Source: Mycolicibacterium madagascariense
Lineage (GTDB): Bacteria; Actinomycetota; Actinomycetes; Mycobacteriales; Mycobacteriaceae
Reading direction: 5' to 3'
Length of the DNA stretch: 64,000 nucleotides
Assembly (NCBI RefSeq): GCF_010729665.1
Contig: NZ_AP022610.1
Location: 3,658,001-3,722,000 of the forward strand
Within the stretch, counting starts at the first letter, position 1. Every line of letters begins with the position of its first letter. This document shows, one piece after another, positions 54,877 to 64,000 of this stretch. Below the pieces are notes generated by a model. The model ran no database searches and was not told where the DNA came from. It saw only the letters and a program-made list of their open reading frames with translations. Both the position numbers and the translations under genes were made by a program.

Positions 54877-57366
54877 GTGACCGACGTCGTGAACTCAGCC
54901 GCAGCCGAAGCCTCCCACCTCCGCTCCGGATTGGACGCCGCGGACCTCCGCGAGGCCATCACCGACCACCTGCGGTACTCGATCGGGCGCCCCGCCGCCG
55001 CCCTGCGGCCCGACCACTACTACCGGGCGCTGGCGCTGGCCGTGCGGGACCGCATGCAGGACAACCGCGTCGCGTCCACGCAGCAGTCCCTCGACCAGGG
55101 CGCCAAGGTCACCTGCTACCTGTCCGCGGAATTCCTGATGGGTCCCCAGCTCGGCAACAACCTACTCAACCTGCAGATCGAGGACGCCGCGCGCGCCGCG
55201 CTGGAATCCCTCGGCCAGGACTACGACGAGGTCCTCGCCTGCGAGCCCGAGCCGGGCCTGGGCAACGGCGGTCTCGGTCGCCTCGCCGCGTGCTACCTCG
55301 ACTCGCTGGCGACCCTCGAACGGCCCGCAATCGGGTACGGCATCCGGTATGAGTTCGGCATCTTCAAGCAGGAGTTCAACGACGGCTGGCAGGTCGAGCT
55401 GACCGACAACTGGCTGGCCAACGGAAACCCTTGGGAGATCGCCAAACCCGACGTGAACTACCTGGTCAACTGGGGCGGCCACACCGAGCACTACATCGAC
55501 GACTCCGGCGCCGACCGCATCCGCTGGGTGCCGCGCCAGGTGATCAAGGGCGTCGCCTACGACACCCCCATCCAGGGCTACGGCGTGCACACCTGCAACG
55601 TGCTGACGCTGTGGAGCGCGCGTGCCGTCGAATCGTTCGCGCTGGACGCGTTCAACACCGGCGACTACTACAAGGCCGTCGAATCCGAGGTCACGTCCGA
55701 GACCGTCACCAAGGTGCTCTACCCCAACGACGAGCCGGAGGCGGGCAAGCGGCTGCGGCTGCTGCAGCAGTACTTCTTCGTGTCGTGCTCGCTGCAGCAC
55801 GTCGTGCACATCATGGACGACCTGGCCGACGTGTCACTGCAGGAACTCCCCCAGCGATTCGCCTTGCAGCTCAACGACACTCACCCCTCGATCGGTGTCG
55901 CCGAGCTCATGCGCATCCTCGTCGACGAGCGGCGCCTCGACTGGGACCTGGCGTGGTCGATCACGGTCGCCACCTTCGGGTACACCAACCACACCCTGCT
56001 GCCCGAGGCCCTGGAGAAGTGGCCGCTCGGTCTGTTCGGCGAGTCCCTGCCGCGGCACCTCGAGATCATCTACGAGATCAACCGGCGCTTCCTCGACGAG
56101 GTGCGGGCCAAGTTCCCCGGCGACGTCGACCGGGTGCGCCGGATGTCGCTCATCGGCGAGGAGGGCGGCCAGACGGTCAAGATGGCCTACCTCGCCACGG
56201 TCGGCAGCCACGCCGTCAACGGCGTCGCGGCCCTGCACTCGGACCTGCTGAAGGCCAGCGTGCTCAAGGACTTCTACGAGCTGTGGCCAGAACGCTTCTC
56301 CAACAAGACCAATGGCGTGACGCCGCGCCGCTTCCTGGCGCTGTCCAACCCCGGCCTGCGCTCCCTGCTCGACGACACCATCGGGGACGGCTGGCTGACC
56401 GACCTGGACCGGCTGCGTGGGCTGGAGGCCTTCGTCGACGATCCCCAGTTCCGCCAGCGGTGGCGAGAGGTCAAGCGATCCAACAAGTCTCGGCTCTCGG
56501 AGTTCCTGCTCGCCTCGACGGGCGTCGAGCTCGATCCCACCTGGATGTTCGACATCCAGGTCAAGCGCATCCACGAGTACAAGCGTCAGCACCTGTCCGT
56601 GCTGCACATCATCAGGCAGTACTTCCGGCTGAAGATGGACCCCACGCTGCAGATCGCACCCCGCGCCTATGTCTTCGGCGGCAAGGCGGCGCCGGGGTAC
56701 TACATGGCCAAGCGCATCATCAAGTTGATCAACGCCGTCGGTGAGACCGTGAACCACGATCCCGACGTCAACCGGTTCATGAAGATCGTGTTCGTGCCGA
56801 ACTTCAACGTACAGAACGCGCATCTGATCTACCCCGCGGCCAACCTGTCCGAGCAGATCTCGACGGCGGGCAAGGAGGCGTCGGGCACCGGCAACATGAA
56901 GTTCATGCTCAACGGCGCCCTGACGATCGGCACGTTGGACGGCGCCAACGTCGAGATCCGGCAGGAGGCGGGGCCGGAGAACTTCTTCCTGTTCGGGCTG
57001 ACCGAGGACGAGGTCGAGCGGGTCAAGCGCGAGGGGTACCGGCCCTCGGAGTACGTCGACCGCAACGACGAACTCAAGGCCGTCCTCGGGTTGATCTCCT
57101 CCGGGCAGTTCTCCCACGGCGACACCGAGGTGTTCCGTCCGCTGGTGGACAACCTGCTGCACGACGACCCGTTCCTGGTGCTGGCCGACTACGCGTCGTA
57201 CGTGGCGTGTCAGGACGAGGTGGCCGCGGCGTGGCAGGACAGCGACGCCTGGTCGCACATGTCCATCCTGAACACCGCGCGCAGCGGCAAGTTCAGCTCC
57301 GACCGGGCCATCACCGAGTACTGCGACGACATCTGGAACGTCGGACCGGTGAAGGTCGAGATCTAG
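54877..57366 (+). CDS. glgP: Glycogen phosphorylase GlgP
   Basis: 829 residues. Releases glucose 1-phosphate from glycogen-type alpha-1,4-glucan using phosphate and pyridoxal phosphate. The signature EASGTGNMKFMLNGALTIGT contains the PLP-binding Lys near residue 677. ACEPEPGLGNGGLGRLAAC near residue 127 and the GGKAAPGYYMAKRIIKLIN segment are conserved. This is the classical (non-GlgP/maltodextrin-like mini) phosphorylase type. GTG 54877 is chosen because homology starts there; the frame is open further upstream inside the SDR gene. Confidence 0.94.
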   Translation: MTDVVNSAAAEASHLRSGLDAADLREAITDHLRYSIGRPAAALRPDHYYRALALAVRDRMQDNRVASTQQSLDQGAKVTCYLSAEFLMGPQLGNNLLNLQIEDAARAALESLGQDYDEVLACEPEPGLGNGGLGRLAACYLDSLATLERPAIGYGIRYEFGIFKQEFNDGWQVELTDNWLANGNPWEIAKPDVNYLVNWGGHTEHYIDDSGADRIRWVPRQVIKGVAYDTPIQGYGVHTCNVLTLWSARAVESFALDAFNTGDYYKAVESEVTSETVTKVLYPNDEPEAGKRLRLLQQYFFVSCSLQHVVHIMDDLADVSLQELPQRFALQLNDTHPSIGVAELMRILVDERRLDWDLAWSITVATFGYTNHTLLPEALEKWPLGLFGESLPRHLEIIYEINRRFLDEVRAKFPGDVDRVRRMSLIGEEGGQTVKMAYLATVGSHAVNGVAALHSDLLKASVLKDFYELWPERFSNKTNGVTPRRFLALSNPGLRSLLDDTIGDGWLTDLDRLRGLEAFVDDPQFRQRWREVKRSNKSRLSEFLLASTGVELDPTWMFDIQVKRIHEYKRQHLSVLHIIRQYFRLKMDPTLQIAPRAYVFGGKAAPGYYMAKRIIKLINAVGETVNHDPDVNRFMKIVFVPNFNVQNAHLIYPAANLSEQISTAGKEASGTGNMKFMLNGALTIGTLDGANVEIRQEAGPENFFLFGLTEDEVERVKREGYRPSEYVDRNDELKAVLGLISSGQFSHGDTEVFRPLVDNLLHDDPFLVLADYASYVACQDEVAAAWQDSDAWSHMSILNTARSGKFSSDRAITEYCDDIWNVGPVKVEI

Positions 57367-57369
57367 GCG

Positions 57370-57759
57370 CTAGCCCTGCTCGGCGGGCAGCGGAGCGCCG
57401 GGCGGCGGCGCCTGCGGCACGCCGGCGAGGCTGTCGACGACGGGTCGCTCATCGGGGCAGTAGTAGTTGATGCCCGCGGAGAGGAACTGGTAGATCGATT
57501 GCTCGGACGTGCCCCGCGGCAGGTTGGTCTTGAGGAAGACCGCCGCCGCGGTGGCGTTCGCGTCGGTGCCGTTGTGCAGGCGCTTGCACTCGATCTTGCC
57601 GATCCAGGCGTTGTAGTCCTTGGGACCGTAGATGCCGTAGGTGTGCAGCTCGTTGGCGAAGTCGGTGTCCGGATCGGCGTGCGCCGGGCCCGCCGCTACC
57701 GTGGCCACCGCGAAGGCGGCGATTGCCGTGGCAAGTACTGTCTGCGTCAAGGCCTTCAC
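57370..57759 (-). CDS. DUF732 secreted protein
   Basis: 129 residues. Signal peptide core VLATAIAAFAVATVAAGPAHA with cleavage near residue 29. The mature DUF732 domain begins DPDTDFANELHTYGIYG, with two Cys (ECKRLH and YYCPD) and a helical SEQSIYQFLSAGINYYC segment; a Pro-rich tail follows. DUF732 proteins are small exported mycobacterial helical proteins of unknown role. Tail-to-tail with glgP. Confidence 0.9.
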   Translation of the reverse strand: MKALTQTVLATAIAAFAVATVAAGPAHADPDTDFANELHTYGIYGPKDYNAWIGKIECKRLHNGTDANATAAAVFLKTNLPRGTSEQSIYQFLSAGINYYCPDERPVVDSLAGVPQAPPPGAPLPAEQG

Positions 57760-57876
57760 GAGCGGATCCTATCGTCATCTGAATGATGTTGTCTGCGTAG
57801 GTGACCCGGATCGATCGAGCGCAGCGGCGGTGTCGTTGTGCGCGACGTCACGTGCCACGGCTCCTCGAGCCATCCC

Positions 57877-57904
57877 TTGCGGTTATCCACAATACAGTTA
57901 TATG
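57877..57904 (+). promoter_or_regulatory. Possible promoter of the mmpS-mmpL operon
   Basis: TTGCGG (57877-57882) and TATATG (57899-57904) are 16 bases apart in the AT-rich gap before mmpS. The 191-base gap also has an isolated TTATCCACA (57883-57891). Weak evidence; the transcription start cannot be fixed by eye. Confidence 0.3.
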
Positions 57905-57950
57905 GGCTAATCTCTCATTTCAATCTCAGATAGTCGGCCGGGCAGGGGTT

Positions 57951-58379
57951 ATGACCAAGGTTTTGCGAAGAGCATGGTTGCCGATCGTGATCGTGATCGT
58001 CGTCCTGATCGCCGGCTTGACGGTGAGCCGGGTGCGCACCTTCTTCGGCATGAACCCCATCCTCGTCACCCCCAAGAACTTCGCCGACGACGCCGCGCCC
58101 TTCAACCCCAAGGTCGTGAAGTACGAAATCTTCGGCAACGGGACCTACGCCGACATCAACTACCTCGACCTCGACTCCAAGCCGGTGCGCGTCGACGGCG
58201 CCTCCCTGCCCTGGTCGCTGACGCTCAGCACGACCGCCCCCTCGGTCCTGCCGAACATCGTGGCCCAGGGTGACGGCGACTCCCTGTCCTGCCGCATCAC
58301 CGTCGACAAGGACGTCAAGGACGAGAAGACCACCAACGGCGTGCACGCTCAGACCTTCTGCCTCGTGAAGAACGCATGA
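57951..58379 (+). CDS. MmpS family membrane protein
   Basis: 142 residues. One N-terminal membrane helix ([19 protein letters not shown]), then the exported MmpS domain with [29 protein letters not shown] and a C-terminal Cys pair (SLSCRITVD and TFCLVKNA). MmpS proteins partner with MmpL transporters in lipid or siderophore export. ATG 57951 follows an AGGGG site. Overlaps the mmpL start by four bases, so the two are coupled. Confidence 0.93.
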   Translation: MTKVLRRAWLPIVIVIVVLIAGLTVSRVRTFFGMNPILVTPKNFADDAAPFNPKVVKYEIFGNGTYADINYLDLDSKPVRVDGASLPWSLTLSTTAPSVLPNIVAQGDGDSLSCRITVDKDVKDEKTTNGVHAQTFCLVKNA

Positions 58380-61309
58380 CCTCGCCCCACGACCGCGGTC
58401 CTGGGCAGCATCCTCCCGACGAGGAACCGACCACCGACGCCATCGCGACGTCGGGCCCCTCGGTCGACCCGACCCGGCACCGCATCCCCAAGCTGATCAG
58501 GACCCTGGCGCTGCCGATCATCCTCGGCTGGATCGTCATCATCGCGCTGGGCAACACCGTCGTGCCGCAGCTCGAAGCCGTCGGCAAGATGCGGTCGGTC
58601 TCGATGAGCCCCAGCGACGCACCGTCGGTGATCGCCATGGAGCACGTCGGCGCGACGTTCAAGGAGTTCAAGTCCAACAGCTCGGTCATGATCGTGCTGG
58701 AGGGACGGGACAAGCTCGGCCAGTCCGCCCACGAGTTCTACGACGGCATGGTCAAGAAGCTCGAGGCGGACACCAAGCACGTCGAACACGTCAACGACAT
58801 GTGGAGCGACCCGCTGTCGGCAGCCGGCTCCCAAAGCAACGACGGCAAGGCGATGTACGTCCAGGTGTACCTCGCCGGCAACCAGGGCGAGGCGCTGGCC
58901 AACGAATCGGTCGAGGCCGTGCAGAAGCTCGTCGGGGACCTCAAGCCACCCGACGGCATCACGGCCTACGTCACCGGACCCGCGGCGCTGTCGGCCGACC
59001 AGAACATCGCCAGCGACCGGAGCCTCAAGCTCATCGAGGCCGTGACCTTCACGGTCATCATCGTCATGCTGCTGCTGGTCTACCGGTCGATCGTCACCGT
59101 GCTGATCGTGCTCGTCATGGTGGTGCTCGAATTATCCGCCGCGCGTGGCATCGTCGCCTTCCTCGGCTACTACGACATCATCGGCCTGTCCACGTTCGCG
59201 ACCAATCTGCTCGTCACCCTGGCCATCGCCGCGGCCACGGACTACGCGATCTTCCTGCTCGGCCGCTACCAGGAGGCCCGAAGTCTCGGCGAGGACCGGG
59301 AAGACTCCTACTACACGATGTTCAACGGCACCGCCCACGTCGTGATGGGCTCGGGGCTGACGATCGCCGGCGCGACCTTCTGCCTGCACTTCACGCGGCT
59401 GCCCTACTTCCAGACCCTCGGCGTCCCGCTGGCCATCGGCATGGTCATCGTCGTGTTCTGCGCGCTGACCCTCGGGCCCGCGGTGGTCACCGTCGCCAGC
59501 CGGTTCGGGCTGCTCGAACCCAAGCGTGCGCTGCGGACCAGGGGCTGGCGCAAGATCGGCGCGCTCGTCGTGCGCTGGCCCGGCCCCATCCTCGTCGCGA
59601 CGATCGCGCTGTCCCTGGTCGGCCTGCTGACCCTGCCCGGCTACCGGACCGACTACAACGACCGCCACTATTTGCCCACCGACCTGCCGTCGCAGCAGGG
59701 CTACGCGGCCGCCGACCGGCACTTCTCGCAAGCCCGGATGAACCCCGAGCTGCTGATGGTCGAGAGTGACCACGATCTGCGGAACTCCGCGGACTTCCTC
59801 GTCATCGACAAGATCGCCAAGGCCGTCTTCCGGACTCCGGGCATCGGTCGCGTCCAGGCCATCACCCGTCCGCTGGGAACGCCCATCGAGCACACCTCGA
59901 TCCCGTTCCAGATCAGCATGAACGGCACGACGCAGCAGATGAACCTGAAGTACCAACAGGATTCGTTCGCCAGCATGCTCAAGCAGGCCGACGAGATGCA
60001 GGGCATGATCGACAACCTCGAACACATGCTGGTCCTGATGAAGCAGCTCGACGACATCACCCACGACCTGACCCTCAAGACCAAGGACATGGTCGCCACC
60101 ACCAACGAGCTGCGCGACCACATCTCCGACTTCGACGACTTCTTCCGCCCGATCCGCGCCTACCTGTACTGGGAACCGCACTGCTACGACATCCCCCTGT
60201 GCTGGGCGACGCGCTCGATCTTCGACACCCTCGACGGCATCGACGCCCTCAGCGATCAGCTGGGCGGCCTGGTCACCAACCTCGATCAGTTGGACCGGCT
60301 CATGCCGCAGCTGCTCGCGTCGCTGCCGCCGATGCTCGCGACGATGAAGTCGATGAAGCTCATGATGCTGACGATGTACCAGACCCAAAAGGGCATGTCG
60401 GATCAGATGGCGGCGATGCAGGACAACCAGTCCGCCATGGGCGAGGCGTTCGACGCCTCCAAGAACGACGACTCGTTCTATCTCCCGCCGGAGATCTTCC
60501 AGAACGACGAGTTCAAGAAGGGCATGAAGAACTTCATCTCGCCCGACGGGCATTCGGTGCGGTTCATCATCAGCCACGAGGGCGATCCGATGAGTTCCGA
60601 GGGCATCTCGCACATCGACGCCATCAAGAACGCCGCCAAGGAAGCCATCAAGGGCACGCCGCTGGAGGGGTCGAAGATCTACCTGGCCGGCACCGCGGCG
60701 ACGTTCAAGGATCTGTCCGACGCCAACGTCTACGACCTGATCGTCGCGGCGATCGCGTCGCTCGCGCTGATCTTCGTCATCATGCTCATCATCACCAGGG
60801 CGCTGGTCGCGGCCGCGGTGATCGTCGGCACCGTGGTGTTGTCACTCGGCGCCTCGTTCGGCCTGTCGGTCCTCATCTGGCAGCACATCCTCGACACCCC
60901 GCTGCACTGGATGGTGATGGCGATGTCGGTCATCATCCTGCTGGCCGTCGGCGCCGACTACAACCTGCTGCTGGTGTCGCGGTTCAAGGAAGAGATCCAC
61001 GCCGGCATCCACACGGGCATCATCAGGTCCATGGGCGGTACCGGTTCCGTGGTGACCTCGGCCGGCCTGGTGTTCGCCTTCACCATGATGTCGATGTCGG
61101 TCAGCAGCATGACGGTCATCGGCCAGGTCGGCACGACGATCGGCCTGGGCCTGCTGTTCGACACCCTGGTGATCCGCTCGTTCATGACGCCCGCGATCGC
61201 CGCGCTGCTCGGCAAGTGGTTCTGGTGGCCGACGCGCGTGCGGCAGCGACCATTCCCCGCCCCCTGGCCGAGTCCGCCGAAGCAACCCGAAACCGCCCAC
61301 ATCGCCTGA
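58376..61309 (+). CDS. MmpL family RND transporter
   Basis: 977 residues. RND-superfamily lipid exporter with about 12 membrane helices: first helix near 40 ([19 protein letters not shown]), a large periplasmic loop, helices around 215-400 with [18 protein letters not shown] and [16 protein letters not shown], a second loop rich in Met and Gln (440-760), then the C-terminal helices with [16 protein letters not shown] and [12 protein letters not shown]. The Asp-Tyr pairs in TDYAIF and ADYNLL are the proton-relay residues of the family. Substrate not predictable. It lies between mmpS and a small secreted protein. Confidence 0.93.
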   Translation: MTSPHDRGPGQHPPDEEPTTDAIATSGPSVDPTRHRIPKLIRTLALPIILGWIVIIALGNTVVPQLEAVGKMRSVSMSPSDAPSVIAMEHVGATFKEFKSNSSVMIVLEGRDKLGQSAHEFYDGMVKKLEADTKHVEHVNDMWSDPLSAAGSQSNDGKAMYVQVYLAGNQGEALANESVEAVQKLVGDLKPPDGITAYVTGPAALSADQNIASDRSLKLIEAVTFTVIIVMLLLVYRSIVTVLIVLVMVVLELSAARGIVAFLGYYDIIGLSTFATNLLVTLAIAAATDYAIFLLGRYQEARSLGEDREDSYYTMFNGTAHVVMGSGLTIAGATFCLHFTRLPYFQTLGVPLAIGMVIVVFCALTLGPAVVTVASRFGLLEPKRALRTRGWRKIGALVVRWPGPILVATIALSLVGLLTLPGYRTDYNDRHYLPTDLPSQQGYAAADRHFSQARMNPELLMVESDHDLRNSADFLVIDKIAKAVFRTPGIGRVQAITRPLGTPIEHTSIPFQISMNGTTQQMNLKYQQDSFASMLKQADEMQGMIDNLEHMLVLMKQLDDITHDLTLKTKDMVATTNELRDHISDFDDFFRPIRAYLYWEPHCYDIPLCWATRSIFDTLDGIDALSDQLGGLVTNLDQLDRLMPQLLASLPPMLATMKSMKLMMLTMYQTQKGMSDQMAAMQDNQSAMGEAFDASKNDDSFYLPPEIFQNDEFKKGMKNFISPDGHSVRFIISHEGDPMSSEGISHIDAIKNAAKEAIKGTPLEGSKIYLAGTAATFKDLSDANVYDLIVAAIASLALIFVIMLIITRALVAAAVIVGTVVLSLGASFGLSVLIWQHILDTPLHWMVMAMSVIILLAVGADYNLLLVSRFKEEIHAGIHTGIIRSMGGTGSVVTSAGLVFAFTMMSMSVSSMTVIGQVGTTIGLGLLFDTLVIRSFMTPAIAALLGKWFWWPTRVRQRPFPAPWPSPPKQPETAHIA

Positions 61310-61320
61310 GGAGGCACATC

Positions 61321-61791
61321 ATGACCAAGAGCGTGCGCAGTCTTGCCCGAGGAGGCCTGATGGCAGCCGTATGTGGGATTGCCGCAACGGCTTTGGCGTC
61401 TCCGGCGTCGGCCGATGCCACCGACGACTTCCCGATCCCGCACCGGATGATCATCACCACCTGCGACACCGAGCAGTACATGGCCGCCGCCCGCGACACC
61501 AGCCCGGTGTACTTCGAGCGCTACATGATCGACCGCAGCAACCGCCCCGCCGACGTGCAGCAGCAGGCCTTCGACCGCATCCACTGGTTCTTCTCCCTGG
61601 ACCCCGTCGCGCGCCGGCAGTACTCCGAGGACACCGCCACCAACGTCTACTACGAGAACGTGGCCACCCACTGGGGCAACTGGGCCAAGCTGTTCTTCAA
61701 CAACAAGGGCGTCGTGGCCAAGGCCACCGACGTCTGCATGAACTACCCCAAGGGCGACATGTCCATCTGGAACTGGGAAGCCACGCCCTAG
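61321..61791 (+). CDS. Secreted protein next to mmpS-mmpL (DUF5078-like)
   Basis: 156 residues with signal peptide ([21 protein letters not shown], cleavage near residue 32). Mature segment: [28 protein letters not shown] and [15 protein letters not shown] at the end, with one Cys in each, probably paired. Proteins of this kind recur beside mmpS/mmpL genes in mycobacteria, suggesting a periplasmic accessory to transport. GAGGAGGC lies just upstream of ATG 61321. Function untested. Confidence 0.8.
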   Translation: MTKSVRSLARGGLMAAVCGIAATALASPASADATDDFPIPHRMIITTCDTEQYMAAARDTSPVYFERYMIDRSNRPADVQQQAFDRIHWFFSLDPVARRQYSEDTATNVYYENVATHWGNWAKLFFNNKGVVAKATDVCMNYPKGDMSIWNWEATP

Positions 61792-63560
61792 CTGGACCGC
61801 CGCCGCCGGCCCATCACGACGGCGAGGATGACGGCGGCGATGCTCAACGCGCCGCATGCCACCGCGACCGCGATCATGTACACGTCGCGGCTGTTCATGC
61901 CCGACGGCTTCTCGTCCGACGCCAGCGTCAGCTGGTAATCACCGGGCAGCGGTCCGGGCTGCGGATCGTCCAGGCCGGGGAACTGCTGGGTCTTGTGGAC
62001 CTCGAAACTGCGCTCGCCAGAAGGGGTTTGGCGCCATTCGCCCCAGGCGGGCGTGACGCCGTCGAGCAGCACCTTCTGTTCGCCGTACTGGGGATCGGGG
62101 CCCACGTCGACGATCTTGTTGACGCGGAACGGCTGATAGGTGGCGTTGGGGTAGCGCACCTGGACGGGCACGTTGGCGTAGTTCACCAGCGGCGGCGGAG
62201 GGGGCGGGAGCGGCAGGCCGACCCCCGGGAAGTAGCCGCCGCCGAAGAAGCTGCCCACCGCCACGTTGACGGCCTGGTTCACGGCGTTGGACACGACCGC
62301 GGTGAAGCTGTACGCCGCATACTGCGCGACCTCGAGCACGACCCTGCCGAGCGGCGGGATCAACACGACGCGGGGGGCGTTCTGATACACGTAGACGATG
62401 CGCACGGGATCGCGGTACGGGTTGCTCAGCACCGGCCGGTAGTACTCGTCGTAGTCGACCCAGTCCGGGCGCCACTGCCGGACGTTGCGATCCCAGCCGC
62501 CGGCGAGCTGGACGTTGTCGTTGTTCCGGTTGTCGTTGTTCCGGTTGTCGTTGTTCCGGTTGTCGTTGTTCCGGTCGTTGCCGTTGCGGCCGTCCCTGCC
62601 GAACGGGTCGCGGTCCCGGTCGGACACGTCGATCATCCGGGACACGTCGTCGATGTCCTGCTTGGGCGCCACGTCCGGCTTCGCCTCGACCACCGCGGCG
62701 GTCTTGGCGATCTGGACGTCCTCGTCGGGCGCCTGCAACGTCTGCGGCGCGATCTTCTGAAGCGCCCGCGGCGTCGGTCCGGCCCCCGAGGAGGACGTGG
62801 CCGAGTCCGCCGAGGTGGTGCTCGTCTCGCCGCTGCTACGCGCCGCCTCCGAGGACGACGGGGTCGACGCCGAATTCGGCGAGGACGGCGTCGACTCGGG
62901 TGCGGACGGGTCGGCGGAACCGCTGCTGGTCGGGGGTTGCTGGCTGTCGCTCGAGCTGGGCGTGACCGCCTGCGGTGACCGCGGCGCCGCACTGCTCGGC
63001 GTGGCGGCGTCGGACGTCGCGGGGCTCGGGCTGCTGGGGCTCGGGCTGCTCGGGCTCGGACTGCTTTGGCTCTGGCTCGGACTGCTCTGGCTCGGGCTCG
63101 GCGAGCTTGCGGTCGTCGGGCTCTTGGTCACCGACGTCACCGGCGGAGGCGTGCTCGCCGTCGTCGGCGGGGCCTCCCTGGTCACCGGCGCCGGCGAATC
63201 CTGGGTCGGCGCGACGGGGGCGGCGGATCGGGTCGGGGGCGGCGCCACCGCGCTCGGCTGGGCGGCCGACGGAGCCGGGGCCGACGCCGGTTCGCTCGGC
63301 TCGGCGCTGGGCACCGAGACGGGAGCCGGTGCGACGGTCGGCACGTCTGCGGCGGTGGGTGCTTCACGGGTGGCGGCAGGGGCCTCCCGCGGCGCGGCGG
63401 GCTCCGGCACGACCGTGGTCGACGGAGCGGACGGATCGTCGCCCGGCTTGGCGAACGCCGGCGCGACGCCCCCGGTCAGCGCCGTCAACGAGACGACCAT
63501 TCCCGACGCGAGCACGGCACACGCCGTCCGTCGCCGGCACACCTTCAATGACGCACCCAC
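61788..63560 (-). CDS. Large Pro/Ser/Thr-rich wall protein with C-terminal anchor helix
   Basis: 590 residues. Signal peptide with core [22 protein letters not shown], then about 230 low-complexity residues of Pro, Ser, Ala and Thr. Next come four tandem copies of a 5-residue Asn/Asp/Arg repeat (DNA 62515-62574), a folded domain of about 200 residues ([43 protein letters not shown]) and a C-terminal membrane helix ([25 protein letters not shown]) with a basic tail. The GTG at 63560 is chosen because a perfect AAGGAGG lies nine bases upstream. Its stop overlaps that of the small secreted gene by four bases. Function unknown. Confidence 0.8.
   Translation of the reverse strand: MGASLKVCRRRTACAVLASGMVVSLTALTGGVAPAFAKPGDDPSAPSTTVVPEPAAPREAPAATREAPTAADVPTVAPAPVSVPSAEPSEPASAPAPSAAQPSAVAPPPTRSAAPVAPTQDSPAPVTREAPPTTASTPPPVTSVTKSPTTASSPSPSQSSPSQSQSSPSPSSPSPSSPSPATSDAATPSSAAPRSPQAVTPSSSDSQQPPTSSGSADPSAPESTPSSPNSASTPSSSEAARSSGETSTTSADSATSSSGAGPTPRALQKIAPQTLQAPDEDVQIAKTAAVVEAKPDVAPKQDIDDVSRMIDVSDRDRDPFGRDGRNGNDRNNDNRNNDNRNNDNRNNDNVQLAGGWDRNVRQWRPDWVDYDEYYRPVLSNPYRDPVRIVYVYQNAPRVVLIPPLGRVVLEVAQYAAYSFTAVVSNAVNQAVNVAVGSFFGGGYFPGVGLPLPPPPPPLVNYANVPVQVRYPNATYQPFRVNKIVDVGPDPQYGEQKVLLDGVTPAWGEWRQTPSGERSFEVHKTQQFPGLDDPQPGPLPGDYQLTLASDEKPSGMNSRDVYMIAVAVACGALSIAAVILAVVMGRRRRSS
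62515..62574. repeat. Four tandem 15-bp units encoding an Asn-rich repeat
   Basis: TTGTCGTTGTTCCGG repeats four times exactly. On the minus strand it encodes a repeating NRNND-type pentapeptide in the wall protein. In-frame unit length lets copy number change without frameshift, so it is a candidate polymorphic VNTR. Confidence 0.92.
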
Positions 63561-63643
63561 AGTGCAGCGCCTCCTTAGCGAATGTCCCCCGACACTGGCC
63601 ACCGGCCAGCTTCACCTAGGACATCGGCTGGAGGCCAGATTCG

Positions 63644-64000
63644 TTACAGGCTTTCCACAGGCGGGCGCGCCGGCGGGATCGCCGCCAGCAGGGAGCGGGT
63701 GTAGTCGTCGCGGGGTTCGGCGAACAAGTCGGCGGCCGGGCGATACTCCACCGCGCGGCCCGCGCGCAGCACCAGCACGTCGTGGCTGACCTGCTGAATG
63801 ACGGCGAGGTCGTGCCCGATGAACAGGTAGGTCAGGCCCAGTCGCTGCTGCAGATCGGCCAACAACTCCAAGACCTGCGCCTGCACCGACACGTCGAGGG
63901 ACGCCGTGGACTCGTCGAGGATCAGCAACTCGGGCTCCAGCCCGAGGGCCCGGGCGATGCTGACCCGCTGGCGCTGGCCCCCCGACAGCTCGTGCGGGTA
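63644..64000 (-). CDS. ABC peptide transporter ATPase, C-terminal part (cut by window edge)
   Basis: Only the last ~118 residues lie in the window; the N-terminus is beyond base 64000. The ABC signature [15 protein letters not shown] is at the right edge, followed by Walker [21 protein letters not shown], the switch His in [16 protein letters not shown], and the C-terminal [14 protein letters not shown], typical of DppD/DppF/OppF-type oligopeptide importers. Stop is TAA at 63644-63646. Confidence 0.92.
   Translation of the reverse strand, partial: YPHELSGGQRQRVSIARALGLEPELLILDESTASLDVSVQAQVLELLADLQQRLGLTYLFIGHDLAVIQQVSHDVLVLRAGRAVEYRPAADLFAEPRDDYTRSLLAAIPPARPPVESL

Noticed and set aside
57883..57891. 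TTATCCACA, a perfect DnaA-box consensus
   Set aside because: A single box with no partners, no AT-rich unwinding region and no dnaA or dnaN nearby; a 9-mer can occur by chance, so no origin is claimed.

Overview
The window is GC-rich actinobacterial DNA from a Mycobacterium, most likely a fast-growing Mycolicibacterium-type species. The evidence is the complete FAS-II mycolic-acid operon (fabD-acpM-kasA-kasB-accD6) next to mabR and aceE, an mmpS/mmpL pair, hip1, the mycothiol-linked mscR and many GTG starts. Gene order follows the M. tuberculosis Rv2220-Rv2264 region closely. Departures include an added WS/DGAT gene, a fused oxidoreductase-methyltransferase, an IS30-family insertion, and no cobC or cobD where M. 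tuberculosis has them.

Layout. (1) 1-6.5 kb, nitrogen assimilation: glnA1 (5' end outside the window), a small secreted protein, a duplicated palindromic repeat, glnE and glnA2. (2) 6.5-13 kb: two tandem secreted hydrolases (the second is hip1/caeA), WS/DGAT, panB, enoyl-CoA hydratase. (3) 13-22.8 kb: CYTH/CHAD protein, RNase P RNA, the oxidoreductase-methyltransferase fusion with a divergent XRE-cupin regulator, RNase H/phosphatase, zinc-ribbon protein, Nif3-like protein, ptkA-ptpA-SURF1, MarR. (4) 22.8-26.3 kb: a CsbD-like stress gene with a sigma-F-like promoter, a 48-residue small gene, a GAF-like membrane protein, a tRNA-like remnant, tRNA-Val, ahpE, a DUF3052 gene and a lipoprotein.

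(5) 26.4-36 kb, central carbon to mycolic acids: aceE, mabR, then fabD-acpM-kasA-kasB-accD6. PDH makes acetyl-CoA, AccD6 makes malonyl-CoA, FabD loads AcpM, and KasA and KasB elongate meromycolate chains. MabR controls the operon in characterised species. (6) 36-41.4 kb, glycerolipid genes: lipoprotein, glpD-tetR, a divergent AGPS-like flavoenzyme and a diacylglycerol-kinase-type lipid kinase. (7) 41.4-42.9 kb: a frameshifted IS30-family element sitting between the two arms of a host palindrome.

(8) 42.9-57.8 kb: DUF3145, serine beta-lactamase-like protein, helical-repeat protein, mscR-MBL pair, SHOCT membrane protein, a SABATH-like methyltransferase, acyl-CoA dehydrogenase, an Hsp70-like protein with a Pro/Thr-rich tail, an NAD(P) oxidoreductase, a secreted protein, SDR, glgP and a DUF732 protein. 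(9) 57.9-64 kb, cell envelope: mmpS-mmpL-secreted protein, a large Pro/Ser/Thr-rich wall protein with an Asn-rich tandem repeat, and the C-terminal part of an ABC peptide-transporter ATPase cut by the window edge.

No CRISPR array, prophage or replication origin is visible. The strongest candidate for an under-described system is at 15.06-17.26 kb. A flavin dithiol oxidase with a GliT-like CPFCHGWE motif is fused to a SAM methyltransferase and faces a small-molecule-sensing type regulator, which suggests a dithiol or disulfide detoxification unit.
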